In this document: in pieces, positions 42,198-49,854 of the stretch
Position numbering within the stretch: the first letter of the stretch is position 1
Layout of the letters: every line of letters begins with the position of its first letter
Source of the DNA: Pseudomonas benzenivorans
Lineage (GTDB): Bacteria; Pseudomonadota; Gammaproteobacteria; Pseudomonadales; Pseudomonadaceae
Reading direction: 5' to 3'
Assembly (NCBI RefSeq): GCF_900100495.1
Contig: NZ_FNCT01000015.1
Span: forward strand, 1-64,000
DNA length: 64,000 bases
Made by a program: the position numbers and the translations under genes
Notes under the pieces: generated by a model
The model's database searches: none
Told to the model about the DNA's origin: nothing
The model's input: only the letters and a program-made list of their open reading frames with translations

Positions 42198-42294
42198 GGC
42201 GCCAACACCAGTCCTCGCAGGGGCGGGGGGACGCCCAGTCCCATGCCCGCGAAACTGCCCGGAAGGCCGCTGATCGCGGGCATGGAACACCCGC

Positions 42295-42326
42295 AAGCCC
42301 CAAGTGCTGCCGCGCTTGGGGCTTTC
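42295..42326 (+). terminator. Terminator after the monooxygenase-SDR pair
   Basis: Stem AAGCCCCAAG / CTTGGGGCTT with a GC-paired 10-base top, followed by TCT. A second 11-bp hairpin (CCATGCCCGCG / CGCGGGCATGG, 42241-42285) lies just upstream. Confidence 0.75.
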
Positions 42327-42468
42327 TACTCACCGCAAGGGGTCTTGCGTGCCATCAACCTCACTGGCCCGGTGGTTGGACGAAGAGCACTCCCCGTCCA
42401 TTCAATTGGCATAACGGTAGTTAGCGCGATAAATTGTCGGCATTCCTTACGCGCTGCCGGAGATCACC

Positions 42469-42918
42469 ATGGCCACGCAAGACAGCTGCGCCGAGTTGCT
42501 GCTCGACAACCAACTGTGTTTCGCCCTCTACTCCACCTCGCTGCTGATGACCAAGGTCTACAAGCCGCTGTTGCAGGCGCTTGGCCTGACCTACCCGCAA
42601 TACCTGGCGATGATGGTGCTCTGGGAAGGCGACGGCATCACCGTCGGCGAGATCAGCGCACGCCTGCTCACCGACCCGGGCTCCCTCACTCCGCTGCTCA
42701 AGCGTCTGGAGGCCGAGGGCCTGCTCAAGCGCGTCCGCAGCAGCGCCGACGAGCGCGTGGTCCAGTTGCACCTGACCGACAAGGGCCGCGCCTTGCGTGA
42801 ACAGGCCAAGGCCATCCCCAGCTGTATCGTGCGCGCCAGCCAGCAGTCGGTCGAAGCACTCAGCGCCCTGAAAGAAGAACTGGTCAGCCTGCGCGACAGC
42901 CTGCAACAGGCAGTCTGA
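42469..42918 (+). CDS. ohrR: MarR family peroxide-sensing repressor OhrR
   Basis: 149 residues, winged helix (ITVGEISARLLTDPGSLTPLLKRLEAEGLL). The reactive cysteine of OhrR is seen in NQLCFALYS near residue 17, the site oxidised by organic hydroperoxides. It lies upstream of ohr in the same direction, separated by about 290 bp and a small peptide gene. TTAGCGCG occurs before both ohrR (42421) and the peptide/ohr genes (43132), a possible shared operator. Confidence 0.9.
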   Translation: MATQDSCAELLLDNQLCFALYSTSLLMTKVYKPLLQALGLTYPQYLAMMVLWEGDGITVGEISARLLTDPGSLTPLLKRLEAEGLLKRVRSSADERVVQLHLTDKGRALREQAKAIPSCIVRASQQSVEALSALKEELVSLRDSLQQAV

Positions 42919-43070
42919 ACAAGCGGCGGCAAGCCTGCCGCCCAGCTTCAAGGCCTCATTGATCCCCGATACCTGGCCACGTAACGCGCGGCTATACCGC
43001 ACAGACCCGCGCCAGCCTCGCTTATGCCTGATCAAGGCAGTACTTATCGCGAAATGATCAAAAATATATA

Positions 43071-43139
43071 TTGCGCGCAAAATTAATGCGCACTAGAGTT
43101 CGCCTCATGAAATTGATTAGCGCACAACATATTAGCGCG
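43071..43139. promoter_or_regulatory. Candidate OhrR operator region before ohr
   Basis: Contains the palindrome TTGCGCGCAA (43071-43080), aatgcgcac, ttagcgcac and TTAGCGCG (43132-43139). The last is also found just before ohrR at 42421. A+T-rich flanks stand out from the surroundings. The operator assignment is inference. Confidence 0.35.
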
Positions 43140-43212
43140 AAAGATCCGCAGGAGGCCTTGCAGTGGCCTTCACCCCTACACCGAGCAACTTCGTAATTCG
43201 TGGAGAACCCTG

Positions 43213-43341
43213 ATGAAAACCTTGATCGCCATCGCCACCACCCTCGTCCTCTCGGCGCCCGTATTGGCCGATAACAGCCAATCGAGCCGGCAGGACGGCA
43301 AAGGCCTGTACCCGCAATGGCTGATCAACCACGAAGGTTGA
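43213..43341 (+). CDS. Small secreted peptide between ohrR and ohr
   Basis: 42 residues: an apparent signal peptide (MKTLIAIATTLVLSAPVLA, cleavage after ALA-type VLA) followed by a 23-residue polar tail beginning DNSQSSRQDGKG and ending WLINHEG. The ATG at 43213 follows GGAG at eight bases, and the stop is TGA at 43341. It lies 55 bp before ohr and probably shares its transcript. I recognise no family. The clear ribosome site and signal peptide make it more than a chance frame. Confidence 0.6.
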   Translation: MKTLIAIATTLVLSAPVLADNSQSSRQDGKGLYPQWLINHEG

Positions 43342-43396
43342 TCGCCGCAACAATCGCTGCAAACCAACCCAAACGCACTTTTAGAGGAATACCAGC

Positions 43397-43825
43397 ATGT
43401 CGATTCAAACCATCGCTTACCGTGCCTACGCAGAAGCCACCGGCGGTCGTGACGGCCGTGCCATCTCCTCCGACGGCGTGCTCGACGTCGCCCTGACCAC
43501 CCCGAAAGAACTCGGCGGTGCCGGCGGCCAGGGCACCAACCCGGAACAACTGTTCGCCGCCGGTTACTCGGCCTGCTTCATCGGCGCGATGAAGTTCGTC
43601 GCCGCCCGCGACAAGCTGGCGATCCCGGCCGACGCCTCGATCGAAGGCGTGGTCGGCATCGGCGCCATCCCCAACGGCTTCGGCATCGAAGTCGAACTGC
43701 GCATCAGCCTGCCGGGCCTGGACCGTGAACAAGCACAGACGCTGATCGAGCGTGCCCACATCGTCTGCCCTTACTCCAATGCTACCCGCGGCAACATCGA
43801 CGTCACCCTGACCTTGCTCGACTGA
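43397..43825 (+). CDS. ohr: Organic hydroperoxide resistance protein Ohr
   Basis: 142 residues, OsmC/Ohr family thiol peroxidase that reduces organic hydroperoxides using two cysteines: the peroxidatic Cys in YSACFIGAMKF (near residue 60) and the resolving Cys in AHIVCPYSNATRGN (near residue 124). RBS AGAGGAAT before the ATG. Regulated presumably by OhrR encoded upstream. Confidence 0.95.
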   Translation: MSIQTIAYRAYAEATGGRDGRAISSDGVLDVALTTPKELGGAGGQGTNPEQLFAAGYSACFIGAMKFVAARDKLAIPADASIEGVVGIGAIPNGFGIEVELRISLPGLDREQAQTLIERAHIVCPYSNATRGNIDVTLTLLD

Positions 43826-43881
43826 CCCATAGCCCAGCCGGCCGCTGCCAGACAGCGGCCCGCCCACCCAGGAGCCCATTC

Positions 43882-44898
43882 ATGAACATCAAGCAAAGCC
43901 TGTCGATCGCTGCACTCGCCCTCGCCGTCAACAGCGCCTTCGCCGCCGGCAGCCCTGGCGTGGAACGCACTACCCAAGGTTTCCTCGACGCCCTGGCCGC
44001 CGCTGGCGGGACGCCGCTGGAACAGATGACCCCGCAAGACGCCCGTGGCGTGCTGGTCGGCGCCCAAGCCGGGGTCAAGGTCGATCTGTCCGGGATCGAG
44101 GTCGAGGACAAGAGCATCAGCGTCGATGGCCAATCGATCGCCCTGAAAGTGGTGCGCCCGACGGACGCCGAGGGCACGCTACCGGTGTTCATGTTCTTCC
44201 ACGGCGGCGGCTGGGTGCTGGGCGACTACCCGACCCACGAGCGGCTGATCCGCGACCTGGTGGTGGGTTCCGGCGCGGCGGCGGTGTATGTCGATTACAC
44301 CCCGTCGCCGGAAGCGCGCTACCCGACCGCGATCAACCAGGCCTATGCCGCCACCCGGTGGGTGGCGCAGCACGGCCAGCAGATCGGCGTCGACGGCCAG
44401 CGCCTGGCGGTAGCCGGCAACAGCGTCGGCGGCAACATGGCCGCGGTGGTCAGCCTGATGGCCAAGGACAAGGGCACGCCGGCGATCAAGTACCAGCTGC
44501 TGCTGTGGCCGGTGACCGACGCCAACTTCAACAACGCCTCGTACAACCAGTTCGCCGATGGCCACTTCCTCAGCAAAAACCTGATGCAGTGGTTCTGGGA
44601 CAACTACACAAGCGATCCGAAGCAGCGTGCGGAAATCTACGCCTCGCCATTGCAGGCCTCGCTCGAGCAGCTGAAGGGCTTGCCGCCTGCCCTGGTGCAG
44701 ACCGCCGAGTTCGACGTGCTGCGCGACGAAGGCGAAGCCTATGCGCGCAAGCTGGATGCCGCCGGCGTGGAGGTCACCGCGGTGCGCTACAACGGGATGA
44801 TCCACGACTTCGGCCTGCTCAACGTGGTCAGCCAGATCCCCGGCACCCGGACTGCTCTGCAGCAGGCGGCCGCGGCGCTGAAAGCCAACCTCGAGTAA
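43882..44898 (+). CDS. Exported alpha/beta hydrolase (hormone-sensitive-lipase type esterase)
   Basis: 338 residues. A signal peptide (about residues 1-21, AVNSAFA) is followed by an esterase domain with the oxyanion motif HGGGW near residue 112, the nucleophile elbow GNSVGG near residue 178, and a probable catalytic His in IHDFGLL near residue 309. It probably cleaves short acyl esters in the periplasm; the substrate is unknown. It lies 56 bp after ohr and before a strong terminator, so it may belong to the ohr transcript. Confidence 0.88.
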   Translation: MNIKQSLSIAALALAVNSAFAAGSPGVERTTQGFLDALAAAGGTPLEQMTPQDARGVLVGAQAGVKVDLSGIEVEDKSISVDGQSIALKVVRPTDAEGTLPVFMFFHGGGWVLGDYPTHERLIRDLVVGSGAAAVYVDYTPSPEARYPTAINQAYAATRWVAQHGQQIGVDGQRLAVAGNSVGGNMAAVVSLMAKDKGTPAIKYQLLLWPVTDANFNNASYNQFADGHFLSKNLMQWFWDNYTSDPKQRAEIYASPLQASLEQLKGLPPALVQTAEFDVLRDEGEAYARKLDAAGVEVTAVRYNGMIHDFGLLNVVSQIPGTRTALQQAAAALKANLE

Positions 44899-44910
44899 GG
44901 CAAACGTCAC

Positions 44911-44946
44911 AAGGCCCCGACGCTCCCCCTGTAGCGTCGGGGCCTT
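44911..44946. terminator. Bidirectional terminator
   Basis: Perfect 14-bp stem AAGGCCCCGACGCT / AGCGTCGGGGCCTT with an 8-base loop, between the convergent esterase and ABM genes. Confidence 0.88.
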
Positions 44947-44964
44947 GCCGCTCCTGTGGTCTGC

Positions 44965-45264
44965 TCAGGCCGCGCGCACCTGGTCCGCGGCACTGCAGTC
45001 CAGGCTGCTGATCAGCCTTTCGCGCAGGGCCCGACCCAACACCTGTTGCAACAGCGGTTCGGCAAAGTACGCCTGCATGGCGGCCGGTGATTGCCATACG
45101 CCCTCGATCCACCACAGCTGCGGGTTGCTCGCGGCGCGACTGATCTCGAAACTCAGGCACCCCGCGTGCTTGCGCGACGGTTCGAGCAATCCTTGCAGGC
45201 AAGCACCGAGTTGCTCGGAGCGCCCGGGTTGGGCGCGAATAGCTGCCAGATGGGTCGCACTCAT
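44965..45264 (-). CDS. Antibiotic-biosynthesis-monooxygenase (ABM) domain protein
   Basis: 99 residues, dimeric alpha-beta-barrel type. The pattern AIRAQPGRSEQLGACLQGL, then HAGCLSFEISR, then WWIEGVWQSPAAMQAYF, is typical of ABM/YgiN quinol-monooxygenase-like proteins. The ATG at 45264 follows AAGGAGAT. It lies 41 bases downstream of the SDR gene 45306-46043 in the same direction, probably one operon. Substrate unknown. Confidence 0.85.
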   Translation of the reverse strand: MSATHLAAIRAQPGRSEQLGACLQGLLEPSRKHAGCLSFEISRAASNPQLWWIEGVWQSPAAMQAYFAEPLLQQVLGRALRERLISSLDCSAADQVRAA

Positions 45265-45305
45265 GGTGATCTCCTTGGGGGCGTGGCTAGTGGGGCTGCC
45301 TGCGC

Positions 45306-46043
45306 TCAATGAACGCTGGCGGTGGGCCGCACGATCAGTTCGCTGACGTCGACATCCGCCGGCTGCTCGACGGCGTAGGCGACGGCGCGGGCAATCGCGT
45401 CCGGGGTGATGGCGATCTTGCGGAACTCCCTCATCAGCTCGCGGGTGTGCGCATCGGAGATGCTCTCGGCCAGTTCCGACTCGACCACACCCGGCGACAC
45501 CAGGGTGACGCGAATGTCGCCGCCCACTTCCTGACGCAGCCCTTCGGAAATCGCCCGTACGGCATACTTGGTCGCGCAATACACCGCGCCGGTCGGCACC
45601 ACGCGGTAGGCGCCGATCGAGGCGATATTGACGAACTGACCGCTACGCTGGCGCTGCATGACCGGCAGCGCCGCGGCAATGCCGTGCAATACGCCGCGGA
45701 TATTCACATCGATCATCCGGTTCCACTCGTCCACCTTCAGCGCATCGAGCTGGGAGAGCGGCATGACCCCGGCGTTGTTGATCAGCACATCTACCCGGCC
45801 GAACTGCTGCAGGGCGAAGTCGACGAAGCCCTGGGTATCTTCCCGGCTGGTCACATCCAGGCGCCGGCATACGGCGTTGCCGCCGGCCTCGCGGATCTCG
45901 CCGACGAGCTGCTCCAGGCGCTCGCTACGCCGTGCACCGAGCAGTAAACGCGCGCCCTTCTGCGCCAACAAGCGCGCGCAGGCCTCGCCGATACCGCTGC
46001 TGGCGCCGGTGATCAGAATGACTTTGTCTTGAATGTTCAACAT
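45306..46043 (-). CDS. Short-chain dehydrogenase/reductase
   Basis: 245 residues, classical SDR: TGASSGIG near residue 12, NNAG near residue 88, Ser in VNIASIGAY and the YCATK catalytic pair near residue 155. It resembles YdfG-like or clavaldehyde-type oxidoreductases; substrate unknown. Divergent from the AraC regulator at 46348 across 304 bp, and followed by the ABM gene. The regulator probably controls this pair. Confidence 0.88.
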   Translation of the reverse strand: MLNIQDKVILITGASSGIGEACARLLAQKGARLLLGARRSERLEQLVGEIREAGGNAVCRRLDVTSREDTQGFVDFALQQFGRVDVLINNAGVMPLSQLDALKVDEWNRMIDVNIRGVLHGIAAALPVMQRQRSGQFVNIASIGAYRVVPTGAVYCATKYAVRAISEGLRQEVGGDIRVTLVSPGVVESELAESISDAHTRELMREFRKIAITPDAIARAVAYAVEQPADVDVSELIVRPTASVH

Positions 46044-46118
46044 GGCCGAATCCTCTGCTGACGGAGCGGCATGGCGTGCCGCGACAGCACCAGAGGTTAG
46101 GCAGATGACCGCTGTGGC

Positions 46119-46162
46119 GTTAGTCGATTACTGGAAGATTCTTGCCTAAAACTGTTTAGTCG
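46119..46162. promoter_or_regulatory. Direct repeats in the SDR/AraC divergent region
   Basis: TTAGTCGA occurs at 46119-46126 and again at 46155-46162, 36 bp apart. Spaced direct repeats are usual for AraC-family sites. The rest of the 304-bp region shows nothing further. Confidence 0.35.
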
Positions 46163-46347
46163 ACTTCGACACCTGGTAATGCCTCGTCGCCCCGGACAAC
46201 CTCCAGCTGAATGCGCAAAGCCTCTCATACCGGAGCCTTTGCCTATTGCTGGCGAATTATTGCCTGATCCTGCCAAGTGTTGCCCCGGCAGCAGACTTGC
46301 CCGAAAAACCGCGCTAGGCTGCAAGCCGCTACCCGGAGTCCTACGCC

Positions 46348-47277
46348 ATGACCCTGCCCGCCACCCCGCAGCCAGCCCTCGATGACCGCTTCGCCGAGCG
46401 CCAGGCCGAACTGGCCGCGAACATCCTGCGCTTTGCCGCCGCGGACGGCGTCCACAGCACAGCCATCGCAGGCCTCGACCTGATACGCACCAGCCTGCCG
46501 ACGCTGCCCATGCCGACGCTCTACCGCCCGTGCCTGTGCATCATTGCCCAGGGCCGCAAGGAAGTGCGCCTGGGCGCTGAACGCTATGTCTACGACCCGC
46601 TGAATTACCTGGTCGCCTCGGTCACCCTGCCGGTCACCGGCCAGGTGGTCGAGGCCACGCCGGAGCAGCCCTACCTGAGCCTGCGCCTGGACATCGACCC
46701 GGCGCAGATCACCGGCCTGATCGCCGATGCCGGCCCGATCGGCGTACCCAATCCGGGATCGCGACGGGCCCTGTACCTCGATCGGCTGGACCTGCAGCTG
46801 CTCGATGCGCTGATCCGCTTGCTGCGCCTGCTGGAGACGCCGCGGGACATCGCCATGCTCGCCCCCCTGGCCCTGCGCGAGATTTTCTATCGCCTGCTGC
46901 ACAGCCCCCAGGGCCAGTGCCTGCACGAGATCGCCATCGCCGACAGCCAGAGTCACCGCATCGCCCGTGCCATCGAATGGCTGAACAAGAACTTCAACGA
47001 ACAACTGCGCATCGAGGACCTGGCCCGCGAGGTCAATCTCAGTCCCTCGACCCTGCATCACCGCTTCAAGGCGGTCACCGCCCTCAGCCCCTTGCAATAC
47101 CAGAAGCAGCTACGCCTGCAGGAAGCGCGACGCCTGATGCTCTGTGAAGGGCTGGAAGCTGCGGCGGCCAGCTACCGGGTCGGCTACGAGAGTCCCTCGC
47201 AGTTCAGCCGCGAATACAGCCGCCTGTTCGGCGCCCCGCCGCTGCGCGACCTGGCCCGGTTGAGAAGCTCGGCGTAG
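46348..47277 (+). CDS. AraC family transcriptional regulator
   Basis: 309 residues. An AraC_N-type (PF06719) N-terminal domain (PTLYRPCLCIIAQGRKEVRLG) is followed by two C-terminal helix-turn-helices (about residues 215-300; IEDLAREVNLSPSTLHHRFKAVT and VGYESPSQFSREYSRLFG). Members often activate a divergent SDR or aldo-keto reductase gene in response to aldehydes. Here the divergent SDR at 45306-46043 fits that pattern. Confidence 0.9.
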   Translation: MTLPATPQPALDDRFAERQAELAANILRFAAADGVHSTAIAGLDLIRTSLPTLPMPTLYRPCLCIIAQGRKEVRLGAERYVYDPLNYLVASVTLPVTGQVVEATPEQPYLSLRLDIDPAQITGLIADAGPIGVPNPGSRRALYLDRLDLQLLDALIRLLRLLETPRDIAMLAPLALREIFYRLLHSPQGQCLHEIAIADSQSHRIARAIEWLNKNFNEQLRIEDLAREVNLSPSTLHHRFKAVTALSPLQYQKQLRLQEARRLMLCEGLEAAAASYRVGYESPSQFSREYSRLFGAPPLRDLARLRSSA

Positions 47278-47346
47278 GGTGGATCACGCTTTCTTCATCC
47301 ACCGTCTGCGTGCAATGGTGGATCGGTGAAGCGCTATCCACCCTAC
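47274..47346. repeat. Palindromic repeat (GTAGGGTGGAT type)
   Basis: Arms GTAGGGTGGAT and ATCCACCCTAC, with inner atccacc/ggtggat. It fills the space between the convergent araC-type and acyl-CoA dehydrogenase genes and overlaps both stop regions. Confidence 0.75.
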
Positions 47347-48491
47347 AGCCCCATCTGCTTGGCGATGATCTCGTTCATGATCTCCCGCGAACCGCCGCCG
47401 ATGGAGAGGATGCGGGCGTCGCGGTACAGGCGCTCGACCAGGCTTTCCCTCATGTAGCCCATGCCGCCCATGATCTGTACCGCATCGTAGGTGATGCGGT
47501 CGGCAATGTCGGTGGCGAAGTTCTTGGCCATGGAGATCTCCTTGATCACGCTCTTGCCCGCTGCCATCTTCGCCGCCTGGCGATAGGTGAACTCGCGGGA
47601 GACCTCCAGTTGCGTGGCCATTTCCGCCAGGCGATGCTTGAGCACCTGGAACTTGCCGATCGGCTTGCCGAACGCCTCACGCTGACTGGCCCAGCTCAAC
47701 GACTCCTCCAGCGCCAACTGCGCGGTCATGTTGGCCATGAGCGCCAGGGCCAGGCGCTCGCTCTGGAAGTTGGCCATGATGCAGGCGAAGCCCATGTTCT
47801 CGGTGCCGATCAGGTTCTCCACTGGCACCCGGCAGTCGTCGAAGAACAGCTCGGCGGTGTCCGAGGCCCACCAGCCCATCTTCTTCAGCTTGCGCCCAAC
47901 AGTGAAACCGGGGGTGCCCTTCTCGATCAGCAGCAGGCTGACGCCGGCGAAACCCTCACCGCCGGTGCGCACCGCCACCGTGTAGTAGTCGGCGCGCACG
48001 CCGCTGGTGATGAAGGTCTTGCTGCCGTTGACGCGGTAGCAGTCACCCTCGCGCACCGCGTGGGTCTTCAGGTTGGCCACGTCCGAGCCGCCGGACGGTT
48101 CGGTCACCGCCAGGGCGATGATCTTCTCGCCGGCAAGCACCTGCGGCACGACGCGCTCGCGCAGCGCCGGGCTGGCCCACTTGAGCAGCGGCGGCAGCCC
48201 GATATCCAGGGAGCAGAGCCCAGCCACCAGGCCGCCGGACCCGCAGCGCATCAGCTCTTCGCTGGCCGCAACCTTGGCGAACAGGTCGCCCTCATGGCTA
48301 CCGCCGTACTGTTCCGGGTAACCGATGCCGAGAATCCCGGCGGATCCGGCCTTCAGGTACAGCTCGCGGGGAAACTCCTCGGCCTCCTCCCAGTCGTCGA
48401 TGGACGGCAGGATTTCGCGCTCGACGAAACGCCGCACCGAGTCGCGCACCAGTTGATGGGATTCGTCGAAGTATTCCTGGAAGACGGACAT
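47343..48491 (-). CDS. Acyl-CoA dehydrogenase
   Basis: 382 residues, full family length. Motifs include ALAVTEPSGGSDVANLKT (FAD/acyl-CoA site near residue 125) and the C-terminal ITYDAVQIMGGMGYMRESLVERLYRDAR followed by IGGGSREIMNEIIAKQMG. It introduces the alpha-beta double bond of acyl-CoA; chain-length preference cannot be told. The ATG at 48491 (MSVFQEYF) follows AGGAG; an in-frame upstream start at 48509 lacks a ribosome site. The position matches the acyl-CoA dehydrogenase next to recR in P. aeruginosa, as I recall. Confidence 0.92.
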   Translation of the reverse strand: MSVFQEYFDESHQLVRDSVRRFVEREILPSIDDWEEAEEFPRELYLKAGSAGILGIGYPEQYGGSHEGDLFAKVAASEELMRCGSGGLVAGLCSLDIGLPPLLKWASPALRERVVPQVLAGEKIIALAVTEPSGGSDVANLKTHAVREGDCYRVNGSKTFITSGVRADYYTVAVRTGGEGFAGVSLLLIEKGTPGFTVGRKLKKMGWWASDTAELFFDDCRVPVENLIGTENMGFACIMANFQSERLALALMANMTAQLALEESLSWASQREAFGKPIGKFQVLKHRLAEMATQLEVSREFTYRQAAKMAAGKSVIKEISMAKNFATDIADRITYDAVQIMGGMGYMRESLVERLYRDARILSIGGGSREIMNEIIAKQMGL

Positions 48492-48597
48492 GGCGAGGCT
48501 CCTGGGCAAGTCACAAGAACTTACCGAGCGCTTGCTTGGTTATCAAGATGACGGTTCAGCCATACCTGCGGACAAAATTTCAGCCGGGACGAACCTT

Positions 48598-48662
48598 GTG
48601 GGAGGGGCTTTAGCCGCGACTGTTCCAGGCTGGAAACCTGTCGCGGCTAAAGCCCCTCCCAC
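48598..48662. repeat. Perfect REP-like hairpin (GTGGGAGGGGC type)
   Basis: The arms 48598-48620 and 48640-48662 are perfect 23-bp inverted repeats (GTGGGAGGGGCTTTAGCC... and its complement) around a 19-base loop. A half copy of a related motif (ttcgcggccatgggccgct) follows at about 48685-48703, and again near 53473. Confidence 0.85.
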
Positions 48663-48728
48663 AGAAACAGCGCGGCGTTCTTGCTTCGCGGCCATGGGCC
48701 GCTGCTACGAAAGCAGGCCGGCGAAAGC

Positions 48729-49328
48729 TTAGAGGATGATCGGCCGCCGCCCGGCGATCGAATGCGCCAGGGTGCCGCCGTCGACCAGTTCCAGCTCGCC
48801 ACCGAGCGGCATGCCATGGGCTATGCGCGAGGCGATCAGGCCTTTGCCCGCCAATAGCTGGGCGATGTAGTGCGCCGTCGCCTCGCCCTCCACCGTCGGG
48901 TTGGTGGCGAGTATCACCTCGTTGAAGCTGCCAGCCTCGACCCTTGCGAGCAGTTCGGGAATGCCGATGGCCTCGGGCCCCAGGCCATCCAACGGCGAGA
49001 GGTGGCCCTTGAGCACGAAATAGCGGCCGCGATAGCCGGTCTGCTCCACCGCATACACGTCCATCGGCCCCTCCACCACGCACAGCAGGCTGTCGTCGCG
49101 GCGCGGGTCGAGGCAGGTCTGGCAGACCTCGTCCTCACTCAGGGTGCGGCACTGCTTGCAGTGGCCCACCCCCTCCATCGCCTGGGTCAGCGCCTGGGCC
49201 AGGCGCAGCGCGCCGGCACGATCGCGCTCGAGCATCTGCAGAGCCATGCGCTGGGCAGTCTTCTGCCCCACCCCCGGCAGGATGCGCAGGGAATCGATCA
49301 GTTGGCGGATCAGCGGGCTGAAGCTCAT
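48729..49328 (-). CDS. recR: Recombination protein RecR
   Basis: 199 residues. RecFOR component that loads RecA at gaps. It has a helix-hairpin-helix (RILPGVGQKTAQRMALQ), a C4 zinc finger (CKQCRTLSEDEVCQTC, about residues 57-72) and a TOPRIM domain (VVEGPMDVYAVE). It is the third gene of the usual dnaX-ybaB-recR cluster, with a 195-bp gap and a palindromic repeat between it and ybaB. Confidence 0.97.
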   Translation of the reverse strand: MSFSPLIRQLIDSLRILPGVGQKTAQRMALQMLERDRAGALRLAQALTQAMEGVGHCKQCRTLSEDEVCQTCLDPRRDDSLLCVVEGPMDVYAVEQTGYRGRYFVLKGHLSPLDGLGPEAIGIPELLARVEAGSFNEVILATNPTVEGEATAHYIAQLLAGKGLIASRIAHGMPLGGELELVDGGTLAHSIAGRRPIIL

Positions 49329-49428
49329 GGGGGTACTCGATGACGGCTAGGTGGCTAAGCGGGCGTGTTCTGTGGCCGTTCAGTCAACGCCGCTGCCAGG
49401 GGTGGTCAGACGGTGTGCAGGACAAGGC

Positions 49429-49489
49429 GCAAGCAGGCATGGGCACCGGAGTTTACTGGTTGTAAATGAGGATGCCCGTGCCTGCTTGC
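49429..49489. repeat. Palindromic repeat between recR and ybaB
   Basis: Arms GCAAGCAGGCATGGGCA and TGCCCGTGCCTGCTTGC pair at 16 of 17 positions around a 27-base loop (caccggagtttactggttgt...). It looks like a dispersed Pseudomonas intergenic element. Confidence 0.65.
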
Positions 49490-49523
49490 AACGCAGTCAT
49501 GTGCGCTGGCTGGACGCCCCGAA

Positions 49524-49850
49524 TCAGAAGGGCATTTTGAAGCCGGGGGGCAGCTGCATCCCCGCGGTCATGCCGGCCATCTTCTCCTGGCTGTTCTGCT
49601 CGACCTTGCGCACCGCGTCGTTGACCGCCGCGGCGATCAGGTCTTCGAGGATTTCCTTGTCTTCCTGCATCAGGCTGTCGTCCAGGGTCACGCGCTTGAC
49701 GTCGTGACGCCCGGTCATCACCACGCTGACCAGGCCGGCGCCGGACTGACCGGTCACCTCGGCGTTCGCCAGCTCTTCCTGCATCTTCTGCATCTTTTCC
49801 TGCATCTGCTGGGCCTGCTTCATCAGGCCGGCCATGCCACCTTTCATCAT
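49524..49850 (-). CDS. ybaB: YbaB/EbfC nucleoid-associated protein
   Basis: 108 residues. It is almost all helical at the N-terminus (MKQAQQMQEKMQKMQEEL), with the family end MQLPPGFKMPF. A DNA-binding dimer encoded with dnaX and recR in most gammaproteobacteria. The start is ATG at 49850, immediately after dnaX (four-base gap). Confidence 0.96.
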   Translation of the reverse strand: MMKGGMAGLMKQAQQMQEKMQKMQEELANAEVTGQSGAGLVSVVMTGRHDVKRVTLDDSLMQEDKEILEDLIAAAVNDAVRKVEQNSQEKMAGMTAGMQLPPGFKMPF

Positions 49851-49854
49851 GGTG

